A stretch of 36,677 bases of DNA from DUOD01 sp050945235 (lineage in GTDB: Bacteria > Bacillota > Clostridia > DUOD01). Position 1 is the stretch's first letter. The number at the start of each line of letters is the position of its first letter. Both the position numbers and the translations under genes were made by a program. The notes beneath the pieces are model-generated. The model saw only the letters and a list, made by a program, of their open reading frames with translations. It searched no databases and was not told where the DNA came from. This document shows, piece by piece, positions 7,001-14,981 of this stretch. Location of the stretch: positions 1-36,677 of the forward strand of contig JBMNSO010000003.1 in the NCBI GenBank assembly GCA_050945235.1. Direction: 5' to 3'.

Positions 7001-7889
7001 GAATATTGGCCAAATTCTGGAGACCCATTTGGGACTAGCCGCCAAGGCTCTTGGATGGGAGATAGCCACTCCGGTGTTCGACGGTGCCAATGAAGATGAC
7101 ATTATGGAAACGCTGGAAAAGGCCGGATATAATCCCGATGGTAAGTTGGTATTATTTGATGGCAGGACCGGTGAGCCCTTTGAGAATAGGGTGACGGTGG
7201 GTTATCTATACATGCTTAAGCTAGCTCATCTGGTTGATGATAAGATACATGCCCGTTCCACAGGACCCTATTCACTGGTTACACAGCAGCCCTTGGGCGG
7301 TAAGGCACAATTCGGTGGGCAAAGGTTTGGTGAAATGGAGGTTTGGGCCTTGGAAGCCTATGGTGCATCCCATACCCTACAGGAAATATTGACTGTAAAA
7401 TCCGATGATGTTGTGGGAAGGGTTAAGACCTACGAGGCCATAGTTAAGGGAGAGAATATACCTGAACCGGGAGTTCCAGAGTCCTTTAAGGTATTGATCA
7501 AAGAACTTCAGAGCCTGGCCTTGGATGTTAAGGTTTTGTCCGAGGAGAACCAGGAAATTCCGATAAAGGAAACTGTAGACGACGATCTTGAGGATTTGAG
7601 TGTTAATATAGAAGGTAAAGAAGACGAGGAACAGGAAGTAGGGTATCAGTACAAGCATCCTAAGGTGGATGACGAGGATGATGCCGGACTTGATGATTTG
7701 GATATAGATGAGTTTGATGACGAAATCGAAGAATTGGATGAAGGCTTGTTAGACGAAGGCCTGGACGAAGATATAGATGATATAGATGATATAGACGATA
7801 TCGGTGATCTGGACGATATAGACGATTTTGATGACCTGGACGATCTTGATGATTATGATGATGTAGAAAAGGATGATGATGACGAATAA
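4071..7889 (+). CDS. rpoB: DNA-directed RNA polymerase subunit beta
   Basis: A full-length beta subunit of 1272 residues, forming with beta' the catalytic cleft. The rifampicin-binding region (about residues 485-515) has SQFMDQTNPL and LTHKRRLSALG, with the Asp, His and Ser of a drug-sensitive pocket. The conserved GRHGNKGVIS (about 942-951) and the C-terminal GGKAQFGGQRFGEMEVWALE are intact. After about residue 1167 comes a lineage-specific tail whose last 74 residues are roughly two-thirds Asp/Glu (DDIDD-type repeats). The start is ATG 4071 behind GAGGGGTG. rpoC follows after 39 nt. Confidence 0.99.
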   Translation: MIHSVQVGKKTRMSFSKIEEVLEMPNLIEVQKNSYNWFLKEGLREVFDDISPIADYTENLILEFVDYSIDGEPKYSVEECKERDVTYSAPLKVKIRLINKETGEVKEQEVFMGDFPLMTEQGTFIINGAERVIVSQLVRSPGVYYAEQIDKTGKRLHSATIIPNRGAWLEYETDSNDIISVRVDRTRKLPITVLIRALGYGTDAQIINLLGEDQKILATIEKDNCKSEEEGLLEVYKRLRPGEPPTVESAKSLINSLFFDAKRYDLARVGRYKFNKKLALSSRIIGHRPYADIVHPKTGEVLAQKDIKIDRKTAIAIQNAGVNSVELTFDGRPVKVIGNNFVDIKGFVDFDVEELGITERVHYPTLKEMMDSCSTEEELKDAIRQNHDRLIPKHIIVDDIIASINYNINLSYDIGYIDDIDHLGNRRLRSVGELLQNQFRIGLSRMERVVKERMTIQDLDIVTPQALINIRPVAAAIKEFFGSSQLSQFMDQTNPLAELTHKRRLSALGPGGLSRERAGFEVRDVHHSHYGRMCPIETPEGPNIGLIGSLSTYARINEYGFIEAPYRRVDKETQKVTDEIVYLTADEEDEYVVAQANEPLDDEGRFVDERVTVRVRDEIIEVPRDEVEFMDVSPKQLVSVATAMIPFLENDDANRALMGSNMQRQAVPLVRTEAPIIGTGMEYKAARDSGVVVLSRESGVVQRVSADEIVIMGDNGQRDVYKLLKFKRSNQGTCINQKPIVTKGERVEKQQIIADGPSTDNGEIALGRNVLVGFMTWEGYNYEDAILISEKLVKDDVFTSIHIEEYEAEARDTKLGPEEITRDIPNVGEEVLKDLDERGIIRIGAEVRAGDILVGKVTPKGETELTAEERLLRAIFGEKAREVRDTSLRVPHGEGGIIVDVKVFTRENGDELPPGVNALVRCYVAQKRKISVGDKMAGRHGNKGVISRILPEEDMPFLPDGTPLEIVLNPLGVPSRMNIGQILETHLGLAAKALGWEIATPVFDGANEDDIMETLEKAGYNPDGKLVLFDGRTGEPFENRVTVGYLYMLKLAHLVDDKIHARSTGPYSLVTQQPLGGKAQFGGQRFGEMEVWALEAYGASHTLQEILTVKSDDVVGRVKTYEAIVKGENIPEPGVPESFKVLIKELQSLALDVKVLSEENQEIPIKETVDDDLEDLSVNIEGKEDEEQEVGYQYKHPKVDDEDDAGLDDLDIDEFDDEIEELDEGLLDEGLDEDIDDIDDIDDIGDLDDIDDFDDLDDLDDYDDVEKDDDDE

Positions 7890-7928
7890 GTCATATTATC
7901 ACACTTACTAAGAAGGGAGAGACATTGC

Positions 7929-10900
7929 TTGTTTGAATTGAATTTCTTTGATTCCATAAAGATAGGCTTAGCGTCTCCGGATAAAATCAGGGAATGGTCT
8001 CGGGGTGAAGTAAAAAAACCTGAAACTATTAACTATCGAACCCTCAAGCCTGAAAAGGACGGCTTGTTTTGCGAGAAAATATTCGGCCCCCAAAAGGATT
8101 GGGAATGCCACTGCGGTAAATATAAAAGGGTGAGGTATAAAGGTATTGTCTGTGACCGGTGCGGTGTGGAAGTGACCCGTTCAAAGGTCAGAAGGGAAAG
8201 AATGGGACATATAGAACTGGCGGCACCGGTTTCCCATATATGGTATTTTAAAGGTATACCCAGCAGGATGGGCCTTTTGCTGGATATGTCTCCCCGTTCA
8301 CTGGAAAAGGTATTATATTTTGCTTCATATATAGTAATCGATGCTGGTGATACACCATTGACACAGAAACAGCTCCTCAATGAGAAGGAGTTTAAGGAAA
8401 ACTATGACAAGTACGGTACAAGGTTCAAGGCATCAATGGGGGCGGAGGCAATTAAGGAATTGCTGGAAAAAATCGACTTAGAGGAAACCGCCAGAGAGTT
8501 AAGGAAAGAGCTTAAGGATACCACTGGCCAAAAGAGGATCAGGACGGTGAAACGGCTGGAAGTGGTGGAAGCCTTCAGGAAATCCGGCAACAGACCGGAA
8601 TGGATGATCCTTGAGGTAATACCGGTTATTCCGCCGGAACTTAGGCCCATGGTGCAACTGGACGGTGGCCGGTTTGCCACCTCTGACTTGAATGACCTAT
8701 ATCGAAGGGTAATTAATAGGAATAACAGGCTCAAGCGGTTATTGGATCTGGGGGCACCGGATATTATCGTCCGGAATGAAAAGCGAATGCTCCAGGAAGC
8801 CGTTGATGCTTTAATAGATAACGGTAGGAGGGGTCGACCTGTAACCGGGCCGGGCAATCGTCCCTTAAAATCCCTCAGCGATATGTTAAAGGGAAAACAG
8901 GGTAGGTTCAGACAAAACCTGTTGGGTAAAAGGGTCGATTATTCCGGACGTTCTGTTATAGTGGTAGGTCCGGAACTGAAGTTGTTCCAATGCGGCCTGC
9001 CAAAGGAGATGGCCCTGGAACTGTTTAAACCCTTTGTTATGAAGAAACTGGTTGAAGAGAACTATGCCCATAATATAAAGAGTGCAAAGAGAATGGTTGA
9101 GAGGGTAAAACCAGAGGTTTGGGACGTACTGGAGGATGTGATCAAGGAACACCCCGTACTGCTAAACAGGGCACCCACTCTGCACAGGTTGGGGATTCAA
9201 GCCTTCGAACCGGTACTGGTGGAAGGCAGGGCCCTTAAGATACATCCCCTTGTTTGCACGGCATACAATGCCGACTTTGACGGTGACCAGATGGCGGTAC
9301 ATGTTCCCCTGTCTGTGGAGGCACAGGCAGAGGCCAGGTTTTTAATGCTATCCGCAAACAATATTCTCAAACCCCAGGACGGCAGGCCGGTTGTCAGTCC
9401 TACCCAGGATATGGTTATTGGTAGCTATTATCTGACCATTGAAAAAAAGGGAGACAAGGGCGAAGGAAAGTTCTTTTCCAGTAATGACGAGGTCTTGATG
9501 GCATATCAGACCGGTGTGGTGGGACTCCATGCCCTGATAAATGTCAGGGTTGCCAAGGAAATTGATGGAGTGAAATATACCAAGATGATCAAGACTACAC
9601 CGGGCAGGGTGATATTCAACGAGGCCATTCCACAGGATTTGGGTTTTGTGGATAGAAGCAATCCAGACAATATGCTGGATTATGAACTCAATACTCTGGT
9701 GGACAAGAAAATGCTGGGCGAAATCGTTGACAGATGCTATAAAAAGCATGGTTCCACCAAAACTGCCATAGTTCTTGACGAGATTAAGAGACTAGGTTTT
9801 GAATACTCCACTAAGGGTGCTATTACTGTGGGTGTTTCGGACATTGTGATACCTAAGGAAAAGAAGGAACTCCTTGAAAAGGCCGATCAAGAAGTTGCCA
9901 GGGTGTCCAAGTTATATAGGCGAGGGCTTATTTCAGACGATGAAAGGTATGAAAGGGTAATAAATACCTGGAACGAAACCACCGAACAGGTGACCAAGGC
10001 CTTGATGGATGTATTGGATGAATTCAACCCCATTTATATGATGGCCAATTCCGGGGCCAGGGGCAGTATAAACCAGATAAGGCAGCTGGCGGGCATGCGA
10101 GGGTTAATGGCAAATCCGTCGGGTAAAATAATAGAATTGCCTATAAGGGCCAATTTCCGAGAAGGCCTGACAGTTTTGGAGTTTTTCATTTCCACCCATG
10201 GCGCCAGGAAAGGGTTGGCTGATACGGCATTGAGGACAGCCGACTCGGGTTATCTTACCAGAAGGCTGGTGGATGTTAGTCAGGACGTAATTGTAAGGGA
10301 ACATGATTGCTTTGAGAAAAGGGGCCAGTCGGTAAAGGGTGTAGAGGTGGCTGAGATCAAAGAAGGCAATGAGGCAATAGAAAGCTTGTCCGATAGAATA
10401 ATAGGAAGATATGCAGCAGAGGATATCGTAGATCCTGAAACCGGCAGCGTTATAGTAAAGCTAAATGAAGAAATAACCGCTGAAGCGGCAAGGGCTATCG
10501 AAAAAGCCAATATAAAAAAGGTAAAAATAAGATCAGTACTTACCTGTAGATCGGAATACGGGGTTTGTTCCAAATGCTATGGTACAAACCTAGCCACCGG
10601 CGGACTTGTTAATATAGGCGAAGCCGTTGGCATCATTGCCGCCCAATCCATAGGCGAACCGGGTACGCAGCTTACCATGAGAACCTTCCACACCGGTGGT
10701 GTGGCCGGTGATGACATAACCCAGGGTCTGCCCAGGGTGGAGGAATTATTTGAGGCCAGAAAACCCAAGGGCCTGGCCATAATCTCAGAGACTGCAGGTG
10801 TGGTAAAGATAAGCGACAGCAAAAAGAAAAGAGAAGTAACGGTGACCAATGAAGACGGCGAAACCAAAACCTATCTCATACCCTACGGGTCCAGGCTGAA

Positions 10901-11468
10901 GGTGGAAAACGGCCAGACGATAGAAGCCGGGGACGAGCTCACCGAAGGCTCTATTAATCCCCATGATATATTGAAAATCAAGGGTGTTAACGGTGTACAG
11001 ATGTACCTTCTGCAGGAGGTGCAAAAGGTTTACCGACTTCAGGGCGTTGATATTAACGACAAGCATATAGAAATAATAATCAGACAAATGCTTAGGAAGG
11101 TTAAGATAGAGGATGCCGGGGATACCGCCTTACTACCCGGAGGCCTTATAGATATATTTAAGTTTGAGGAGGAGAACGAGGAAACGATAAGAAACGGTGG
11201 CAAGCCGGCTGAGGCAAAGAGGGCTCTTCTTGGGATTACCAAGGCCTCCTTAGCAACCGATTCATTCCTGTCGGCAGCCTCCTTCCAAGAAACCACCAGG
11301 GTGCTCACCGAAGCGGCGATTAAGGGTAAAACCGATCCCTTGGTGGGTTTGAAGGAAAACGTAATCATAGGGAAGCTCATACCGGCGGGTACTGGCATGA
11401 GCAGGTATAAAAACATAGCCATTGAGACAGAAGACAGCGTCCAGGATGCAGGCGTTGAAAATCAGTAG
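7929..11468 (+). CDS. rpoC: DNA-directed RNA polymerase subunit beta'
   Basis: The 1179-residue catalytic subunit. The first zinc site is C60, C62, C75, C78. The active-site NADFDGDQ lies at residues 447-454, with Asp 449, 451 and 453 holding the catalytic magnesium. A second Cys cluster (CRSEYGVCSKCYG) lies at about residues 873-885, and the trigger-loop region TQLTMRTFHTGG follows. Length is normal for a Firmicutes beta' without large insertions. The start is TTG 7929, 9 nt after AGGGAGA, giving MFELNFFDSIKIG, which aligns with the usual N-terminus. Confidence 0.99.
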   Translation: MFELNFFDSIKIGLASPDKIREWSRGEVKKPETINYRTLKPEKDGLFCEKIFGPQKDWECHCGKYKRVRYKGIVCDRCGVEVTRSKVRRERMGHIELAAPVSHIWYFKGIPSRMGLLLDMSPRSLEKVLYFASYIVIDAGDTPLTQKQLLNEKEFKENYDKYGTRFKASMGAEAIKELLEKIDLEETARELRKELKDTTGQKRIRTVKRLEVVEAFRKSGNRPEWMILEVIPVIPPELRPMVQLDGGRFATSDLNDLYRRVINRNNRLKRLLDLGAPDIIVRNEKRMLQEAVDALIDNGRRGRPVTGPGNRPLKSLSDMLKGKQGRFRQNLLGKRVDYSGRSVIVVGPELKLFQCGLPKEMALELFKPFVMKKLVEENYAHNIKSAKRMVERVKPEVWDVLEDVIKEHPVLLNRAPTLHRLGIQAFEPVLVEGRALKIHPLVCTAYNADFDGDQMAVHVPLSVEAQAEARFLMLSANNILKPQDGRPVVSPTQDMVIGSYYLTIEKKGDKGEGKFFSSNDEVLMAYQTGVVGLHALINVRVAKEIDGVKYTKMIKTTPGRVIFNEAIPQDLGFVDRSNPDNMLDYELNTLVDKKMLGEIVDRCYKKHGSTKTAIVLDEIKRLGFEYSTKGAITVGVSDIVIPKEKKELLEKADQEVARVSKLYRRGLISDDERYERVINTWNETTEQVTKALMDVLDEFNPIYMMANSGARGSINQIRQLAGMRGLMANPSGKIIELPIRANFREGLTVLEFFISTHGARKGLADTALRTADSGYLTRRLVDVSQDVIVREHDCFEKRGQSVKGVEVAEIKEGNEAIESLSDRIIGRYAAEDIVDPETGSVIVKLNEEITAEAARAIEKANIKKVKIRSVLTCRSEYGVCSKCYGTNLATGGLVNIGEAVGIIAAQSIGEPGTQLTMRTFHTGGVAGDDITQGLPRVEELFEARKPKGLAIISETAGVVKISDSKKKREVTVTNEDGETKTYLIPYGSRLKVENGQTIEAGDELTEGSINPHDILKIKGVNGVQMYLLQEVQKVYRLQGVDINDKHIEIIIRQMLRKVKIEDAGDTALLPGGLIDIFKFEEENEETIRNGGKPAEAKRALLGITKASLATDSFLSAASFQETTRVLTEAAIKGKTDPLVGLKENVIIGKLIPAGTGMSRYKNIAIETEDSVQDAGVENQ

Positions 11469-11482
11469 AGGTTGCTGTGTAT

Positions 11483-11520
11483 GAGGAAATCGGGAAACAT
11501 CCCTACCTCCTGATTTCCTC
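11483..11520 (+). terminator. Hairpin after rpoC, weak terminator or 3' stabiliser
   Basis: GAGGAAATC (11483-11491) pairs perfectly with GATTTCCTC (11512-11520), with three more pairs inside. It is followed by TAAACATTATT and not a clean T run, so termination may be partial. It sits between the rpoC stop and the next promoter. Confidence 0.55.
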
Positions 11521-11529
11521 TAAACATTA

Positions 11530-11558
11530 TTGACATAGTTTTTGTATGGTGATAAAAT
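11530..11558 (+). promoter_or_regulatory. Promoter for the str group (L7Ae-like, rpsL, rpsG, fusA, tuf)
   Basis: TTGACA (11530-11535), a 17-nt spacer, and TAAAAT (11553-11558) preceded by TGA (extended -10). The transcript should start near 11565, about 40 nt before the L7Ae-like gene. This uncouples the str genes from rpoBC. Confidence 0.85.
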
Positions 11559-11603
11559 ACTTTAGTGTGCAATTAACTACCTATGAAGGATGGGGGGTTG
11601 GAA

Positions 11604-11849
11604 ATGCTAAAGGAAATAATAAAATCATCTAACAGGGTAGTAGGTACAAAGCAGGTGATAAAGGCTGTTGAAAATGGAAAGGCCAAAATGGTCATTATTG
11701 CCAGGGATGCAGATGATTTTATTATTAAAAAGATAAAGGCTGCAACCGATGCACATTCGGTAGATGTTGAATATGTAGATACGATGGAAGAATTAGGTGC
11801 CATGTGCGGGATTCAGGTAGGGGCCGCATCGGCGGTTATCCTGAAATAG
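11604..11849 (+). CDS. L7Ae/L30e/S12e/Gadd45-family RNA-binding protein (YbxF-like)
   Basis: An 81-residue small protein of the L7Ae family, whose members bind kink-turn RNA; the Firmicutes homologue between rpoC and rpsL is ribosome-associated or of unclear role. Recognisable parts are VVGTKQVIKAVENGKAKMVIIARDA at residues 12-36 (given here only as landmark) and the Gly/Ala-rich RNA-binding loop at the C-terminus (MCGIQVGAASAVIL). ATG 11604 is preferred; the longer frame from 11583 would start 18 nt from the predicted transcript start with no SD. Confidence 0.9.
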   Translation: MLKEIIKSSNRVVGTKQVIKAVENGKAKMVIIARDADDFIIKKIKAATDAHSVDVEYVDTMEELGAMCGIQVGAASAVILK

Positions 11850-11923
11850 GCCGCTATTATGTAAAAACCCATTCGTTATTGTATCTTTGGTATAGCTTAC
11901 GGCATTAGGAAGGAGGTGTAGGG

Positions 11924-12298
11924 ATGCCAACAATAAGTCAACTGATAAGGAAAGGTAGAAAACAAGTAATACAAAAATCCGATTCTCCCGCATTAAAGGA
12001 ATGTCCACAGAAAAGAGGAGTTTGTACAGCCGTTAAAACTACCACCCCAAAGAAACCAAACTCTGCCTTGAGGAAAATAGCCAGGGTTAGATTGACTAAT
12101 GGTATGGAAGTTACAGCATATATACCAGGTATAGGTCACAATTTACAGGAACACTCGGTGGTTCTGATCAGAGGTGGAAGGGTTAAGGACCTGCCAGGTG
12201 TTAGGTACCATATAGTTAGGGGAGCCTTGGATACCGGTGGAGTTGCCGATAGAAAACAGGCAAGGTCTAAATACGGTGCTAAAAGGCCAAAGAAGTAG
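11924..12298 (+). CDS. rpsL: 30S ribosomal protein S12
   Basis: A 124-residue S12, a decoding-centre protein. The conserved TPKKPNSALRK loop (about residues 41-51) and the second loop GRVKDLPGVRYH (about 85-96) keep the lysines at which streptomycin resistance usually arises. ATG 11924 lies 7 nt after AGGAGGT. It precedes rpsG and fusA, the canonical str order. Confidence 0.99.
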   Translation: MPTISQLIRKGRKQVIQKSDSPALKECPQKRGVCTAVKTTTPKKPNSALRKIARVRLTNGMEVTAYIPGIGHNLQEHSVVLIRGGRVKDLPGVRYHIVRGALDTGGVADRKQARSKYGAKRPKK

Positions 12299-12345
12299 AA
12301 TAATTGAGATATCCATGTGAGACTGTCAAATAAGGAGGGAAAAGG

Positions 12346-12816
12346 ATGCCAAGAAAAGGTCATGTTCCCAAAAGGGATGTGCTTGCCGACCCCATATACG
12401 GCAATAAGGTAGTGACCAAGTTAATCAATCAGATTATGCTGGATGGCAAAAAGGGTGTTGCGCAAAAGATATGCTATGATGCCTTTGATATAGTAAAAGA
12501 AAAAACCGGTAAGGACCCTGTGGAGGTCTTTGAACAGGCCCTTAACAATATAATGCCGGTATTGGAAGTAAAGGCCCGAAGGGTGGGTGGCGCTACTTAC
12601 CAGGTACCTGTTGAGATAAGACCGGAAAGACGTCAAGCTTTAGGTTTGCGCTGGCTGGTTGCCTATTCAAAGAACAGAGGCGAAAGGACCATGAGCGCCA
12701 GACTTGCTGCAGAAATTATGGATGCAGCCAATAATACGGGCTTAAGCGTTAAAAAACGGGAAGATACCCATAAGATGGCTGAGGCCAATAAGGCATTTGC
12801 TCATTATAGGTGGTAA
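12346..12816 (+). CDS. rpsG: 30S ribosomal protein S7
   Basis: A 156-residue S7, which nucleates assembly of the 30S head and lies near the E site. It starts MPRKGHVPKRDVL and has the conserved GGATYQVPVEIRPERR block at residues 81-96. Length is normal for Firmicutes. The SD AAGGAGGGAAAAGG precedes the ATG. The 47-nt gap from rpsL shows no clear S7-binding structure. Confidence 0.99.
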   Translation: MPRKGHVPKRDVLADPIYGNKVVTKLINQIMLDGKKGVAQKICYDAFDIVKEKTGKDPVEVFEQALNNIMPVLEVKARRVGGATYQVPVEIRPERRQALGLRWLVAYSKNRGERTMSARLAAEIMDAANNTGLSVKKREDTHKMAEANKAFAHYRW

Positions 12817-12882
12817 TATCTAATTCTTGTTTTCAATACTGAATTTGAGAACTTATTAATTTGTTTGAAAGGAGGAGTATTG

Positions 12883-14949
12883 GTGCCTAGGCAATTTCCC
12901 ATTGAAAAAACTCGCAACATTGGAATAATGGCTCATATAGATGCCGGGAAGACAACCACTACCGAACGTATATTGTTCTACGCAGGCAGGATTCACAAAT
13001 TAGGAGAGACCCATGAAGGCTCAGCTACAATGGACTGGATGCAGCAGGAACAGGAACGTGGCATTACTATTACTTCTGCCGCTACAACAGCTCAATGGAA
13101 TGGCCACAGGATTAATATTATAGACACGCCAGGGCACGTTGATTTCACGGTTGAAGTAGAACGCTCCCTTCGAGTTCTCGATGGTTCAGTAGCAGTATTT
13201 TGCGCTAAAGGCGGAGTTGAGCCTCAGTCAGAAACCGTCTGGAGACAGGCGGATAAGTATGGTGTACCCCGATTGGCATTTATTAATAAGATGGACATAA
13301 TAGGTGCCGATTTCTTTAATGTTGTAAACATGCTTAGAGACAGGTTAAAGGCTAATGCCGTTCCTATACAGCTGCCCATAGGCAGTGAAGAAAGCTTTAA
13401 GGGTATTATTAATCTAATTACCAATAAAGCTAGAATATACGAAGACGACTTAGGAACTTGCAGTATTGAAACTGAAATTCCTGAAGATATGAAGGAATTA
13501 GCTGAAGAATACCGAACAAAATTGATTGAAACTGTTGCTGAACAAGACGACGAACTGATGATGAAATACCTGGAAGGGCAGCCCCTTACTGAAGAGGAGA
13601 TAATATCTGCTCTGAGAAAGGCTACCATAGCGGTTAAGGTCATACCAGTACTATGCGGAACCGCATACAAGAATAAGGGTGTGCAGCCGCTGTTGGATGC
13701 CATAGTGGATTTTATGCCATCGCCCTTGGATGTCCCCCATATTAGGGGCATAATACCCGATACCGAAGAAGAAGATGAAAGGGTATCCAGTGACGATGAA
13801 GCCTTTTCTGCACTGGCCTTTAAAATAATGACAGATCCTTATGTGGGCAGGCTTGCTTTCATAAGGGTATATTCGGGGGTATTAAAAACAGGTTCTTATG
13901 TTTATAATTCCACCAAGGACAAAAGGGAAAGAATAGGAAGGCTTCTTCAGATGCATGCCAACCACAGGCAAGAGATACAAGAGGTATACAGCGGTGATAT
14001 AGCAGCCGTAGTCGGCCTTAAGAATACCGCCACCGGCGATACCCTGTGTGATGATAGCAAACCTATAATCCTGGAGTCCATGGAATTTCCCGAACCGGTA
14101 ATATCGGTGGCAATAGAACCAAAAACAAAGGCCGGCCAGGAGAAGATGGGCATTGCCCTTGCCAAGCTCTCGGAGGAAGACCCCACCTTTAAGACCTATA
14201 CCGACCAGGAAACAGGTCAGACAATAATTTCAGGTATGGGCGAGTTACATCTGGAAATAATAGTTGATAGGATGCTCAGGGAATTTAATGTAGAAGCCAA
14301 TGTCGGCAAGCAGCAGGTGGCCTATAAGGAAACCATACGCAAGCCGGTCAAGGCCGAAGGAAAGTTTGTACGCCAATCCGGCGGCAGGGGCCAGTACGGC
14401 CATGTTTGGCTGGAAGTGGAGCCTGCTGAGCCTGGGACGGGATACGAATTCGAGGACAGGATTGTGGGAGGGGTTATACCCAAAGAATATATCCCAGCTG
14501 TGGATGCCGGTATAAGGGAAGCCATGGAGAATGGTGTGCTGGGCGGCTACAAGGTGATAGACGTAAGGGTGAAGCTGGTGGATGGATCATATCATGAAGT
14601 GGATTCCTCTGAAATGGCCTTTAAAATAGCGGGTTCGATAGGGTTTAAGGAAGCTATGAAAAAGGCAAACCCTGTACTGTTGGAACCGGTTATGAAAGTA
14701 GAAGTGGTGGTGCCCGAGGAATACATGGGCGATGTTATGGGCGATATAAATTCCCGAAGGGGCAGAATAGAAGGAATGGAAATAAGGGCGGGAGCCCAGG
14801 TTATAAGAGGATTTGTACCCCTAGCCGAGATGTTCGGATATGCTACTGATTTGCGTTCAAAAACCCAGGGTAGGGGCACATATACCATGCAGTTCTCCCA
14901 TTATGAAGAAGTACCCAAGGGTATTACTGAAAAAATAATAATAAAATAG
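12883..14949 (+). CDS. fusA: Elongation factor G
   Basis: The translocation GTPase, 688 residues. G motifs: AHIDAGKT (17-24), DTPGH (81-85) and NKMD (135-138). Domains II-V follow, including the SGMGELHLEI stretch and the domain IV segment RQSGGRGQYGHVW. GTG 12883 sits 7 nt after AAAGGAGG and gives MPRQFPIEKTRNIGIMAHID. The frame is open back to a TTG at 12865, but that would place the SD inside the gene. The 66-nt rpsG-fusA gap shows no good promoter. Confidence 0.98.
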   Translation: MPRQFPIEKTRNIGIMAHIDAGKTTTTERILFYAGRIHKLGETHEGSATMDWMQQEQERGITITSAATTAQWNGHRINIIDTPGHVDFTVEVERSLRVLDGSVAVFCAKGGVEPQSETVWRQADKYGVPRLAFINKMDIIGADFFNVVNMLRDRLKANAVPIQLPIGSEESFKGIINLITNKARIYEDDLGTCSIETEIPEDMKELAEEYRTKLIETVAEQDDELMMKYLEGQPLTEEEIISALRKATIAVKVIPVLCGTAYKNKGVQPLLDAIVDFMPSPLDVPHIRGIIPDTEEEDERVSSDDEAFSALAFKIMTDPYVGRLAFIRVYSGVLKTGSYVYNSTKDKRERIGRLLQMHANHRQEIQEVYSGDIAAVVGLKNTATGDTLCDDSKPIILESMEFPEPVISVAIEPKTKAGQEKMGIALAKLSEEDPTFKTYTDQETGQTIISGMGELHLEIIVDRMLREFNVEANVGKQQVAYKETIRKPVKAEGKFVRQSGGRGQYGHVWLEVEPAEPGTGYEFEDRIVGGVIPKEYIPAVDAGIREAMENGVLGGYKVIDVRVKLVDGSYHEVDSSEMAFKIAGSIGFKEAMKKANPVLLEPVMKVEVVVPEEYMGDVMGDINSRRGRIEGMEIRAGAQVIRGFVPLAEMFGYATDLRSKTQGRGTYTMQFSHYEEVPKGITEKIIIK

Positions 14950-14981
14950 TAAAAATTATTATTAAGGAGGATATAAATAAA

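Noticed and set aside
12817..12882. Possible promoter before fusA
   Set aside because: TTGTTT at 12827 has no -10 box at acceptable spacing; fusA is better read as part of the str unit.
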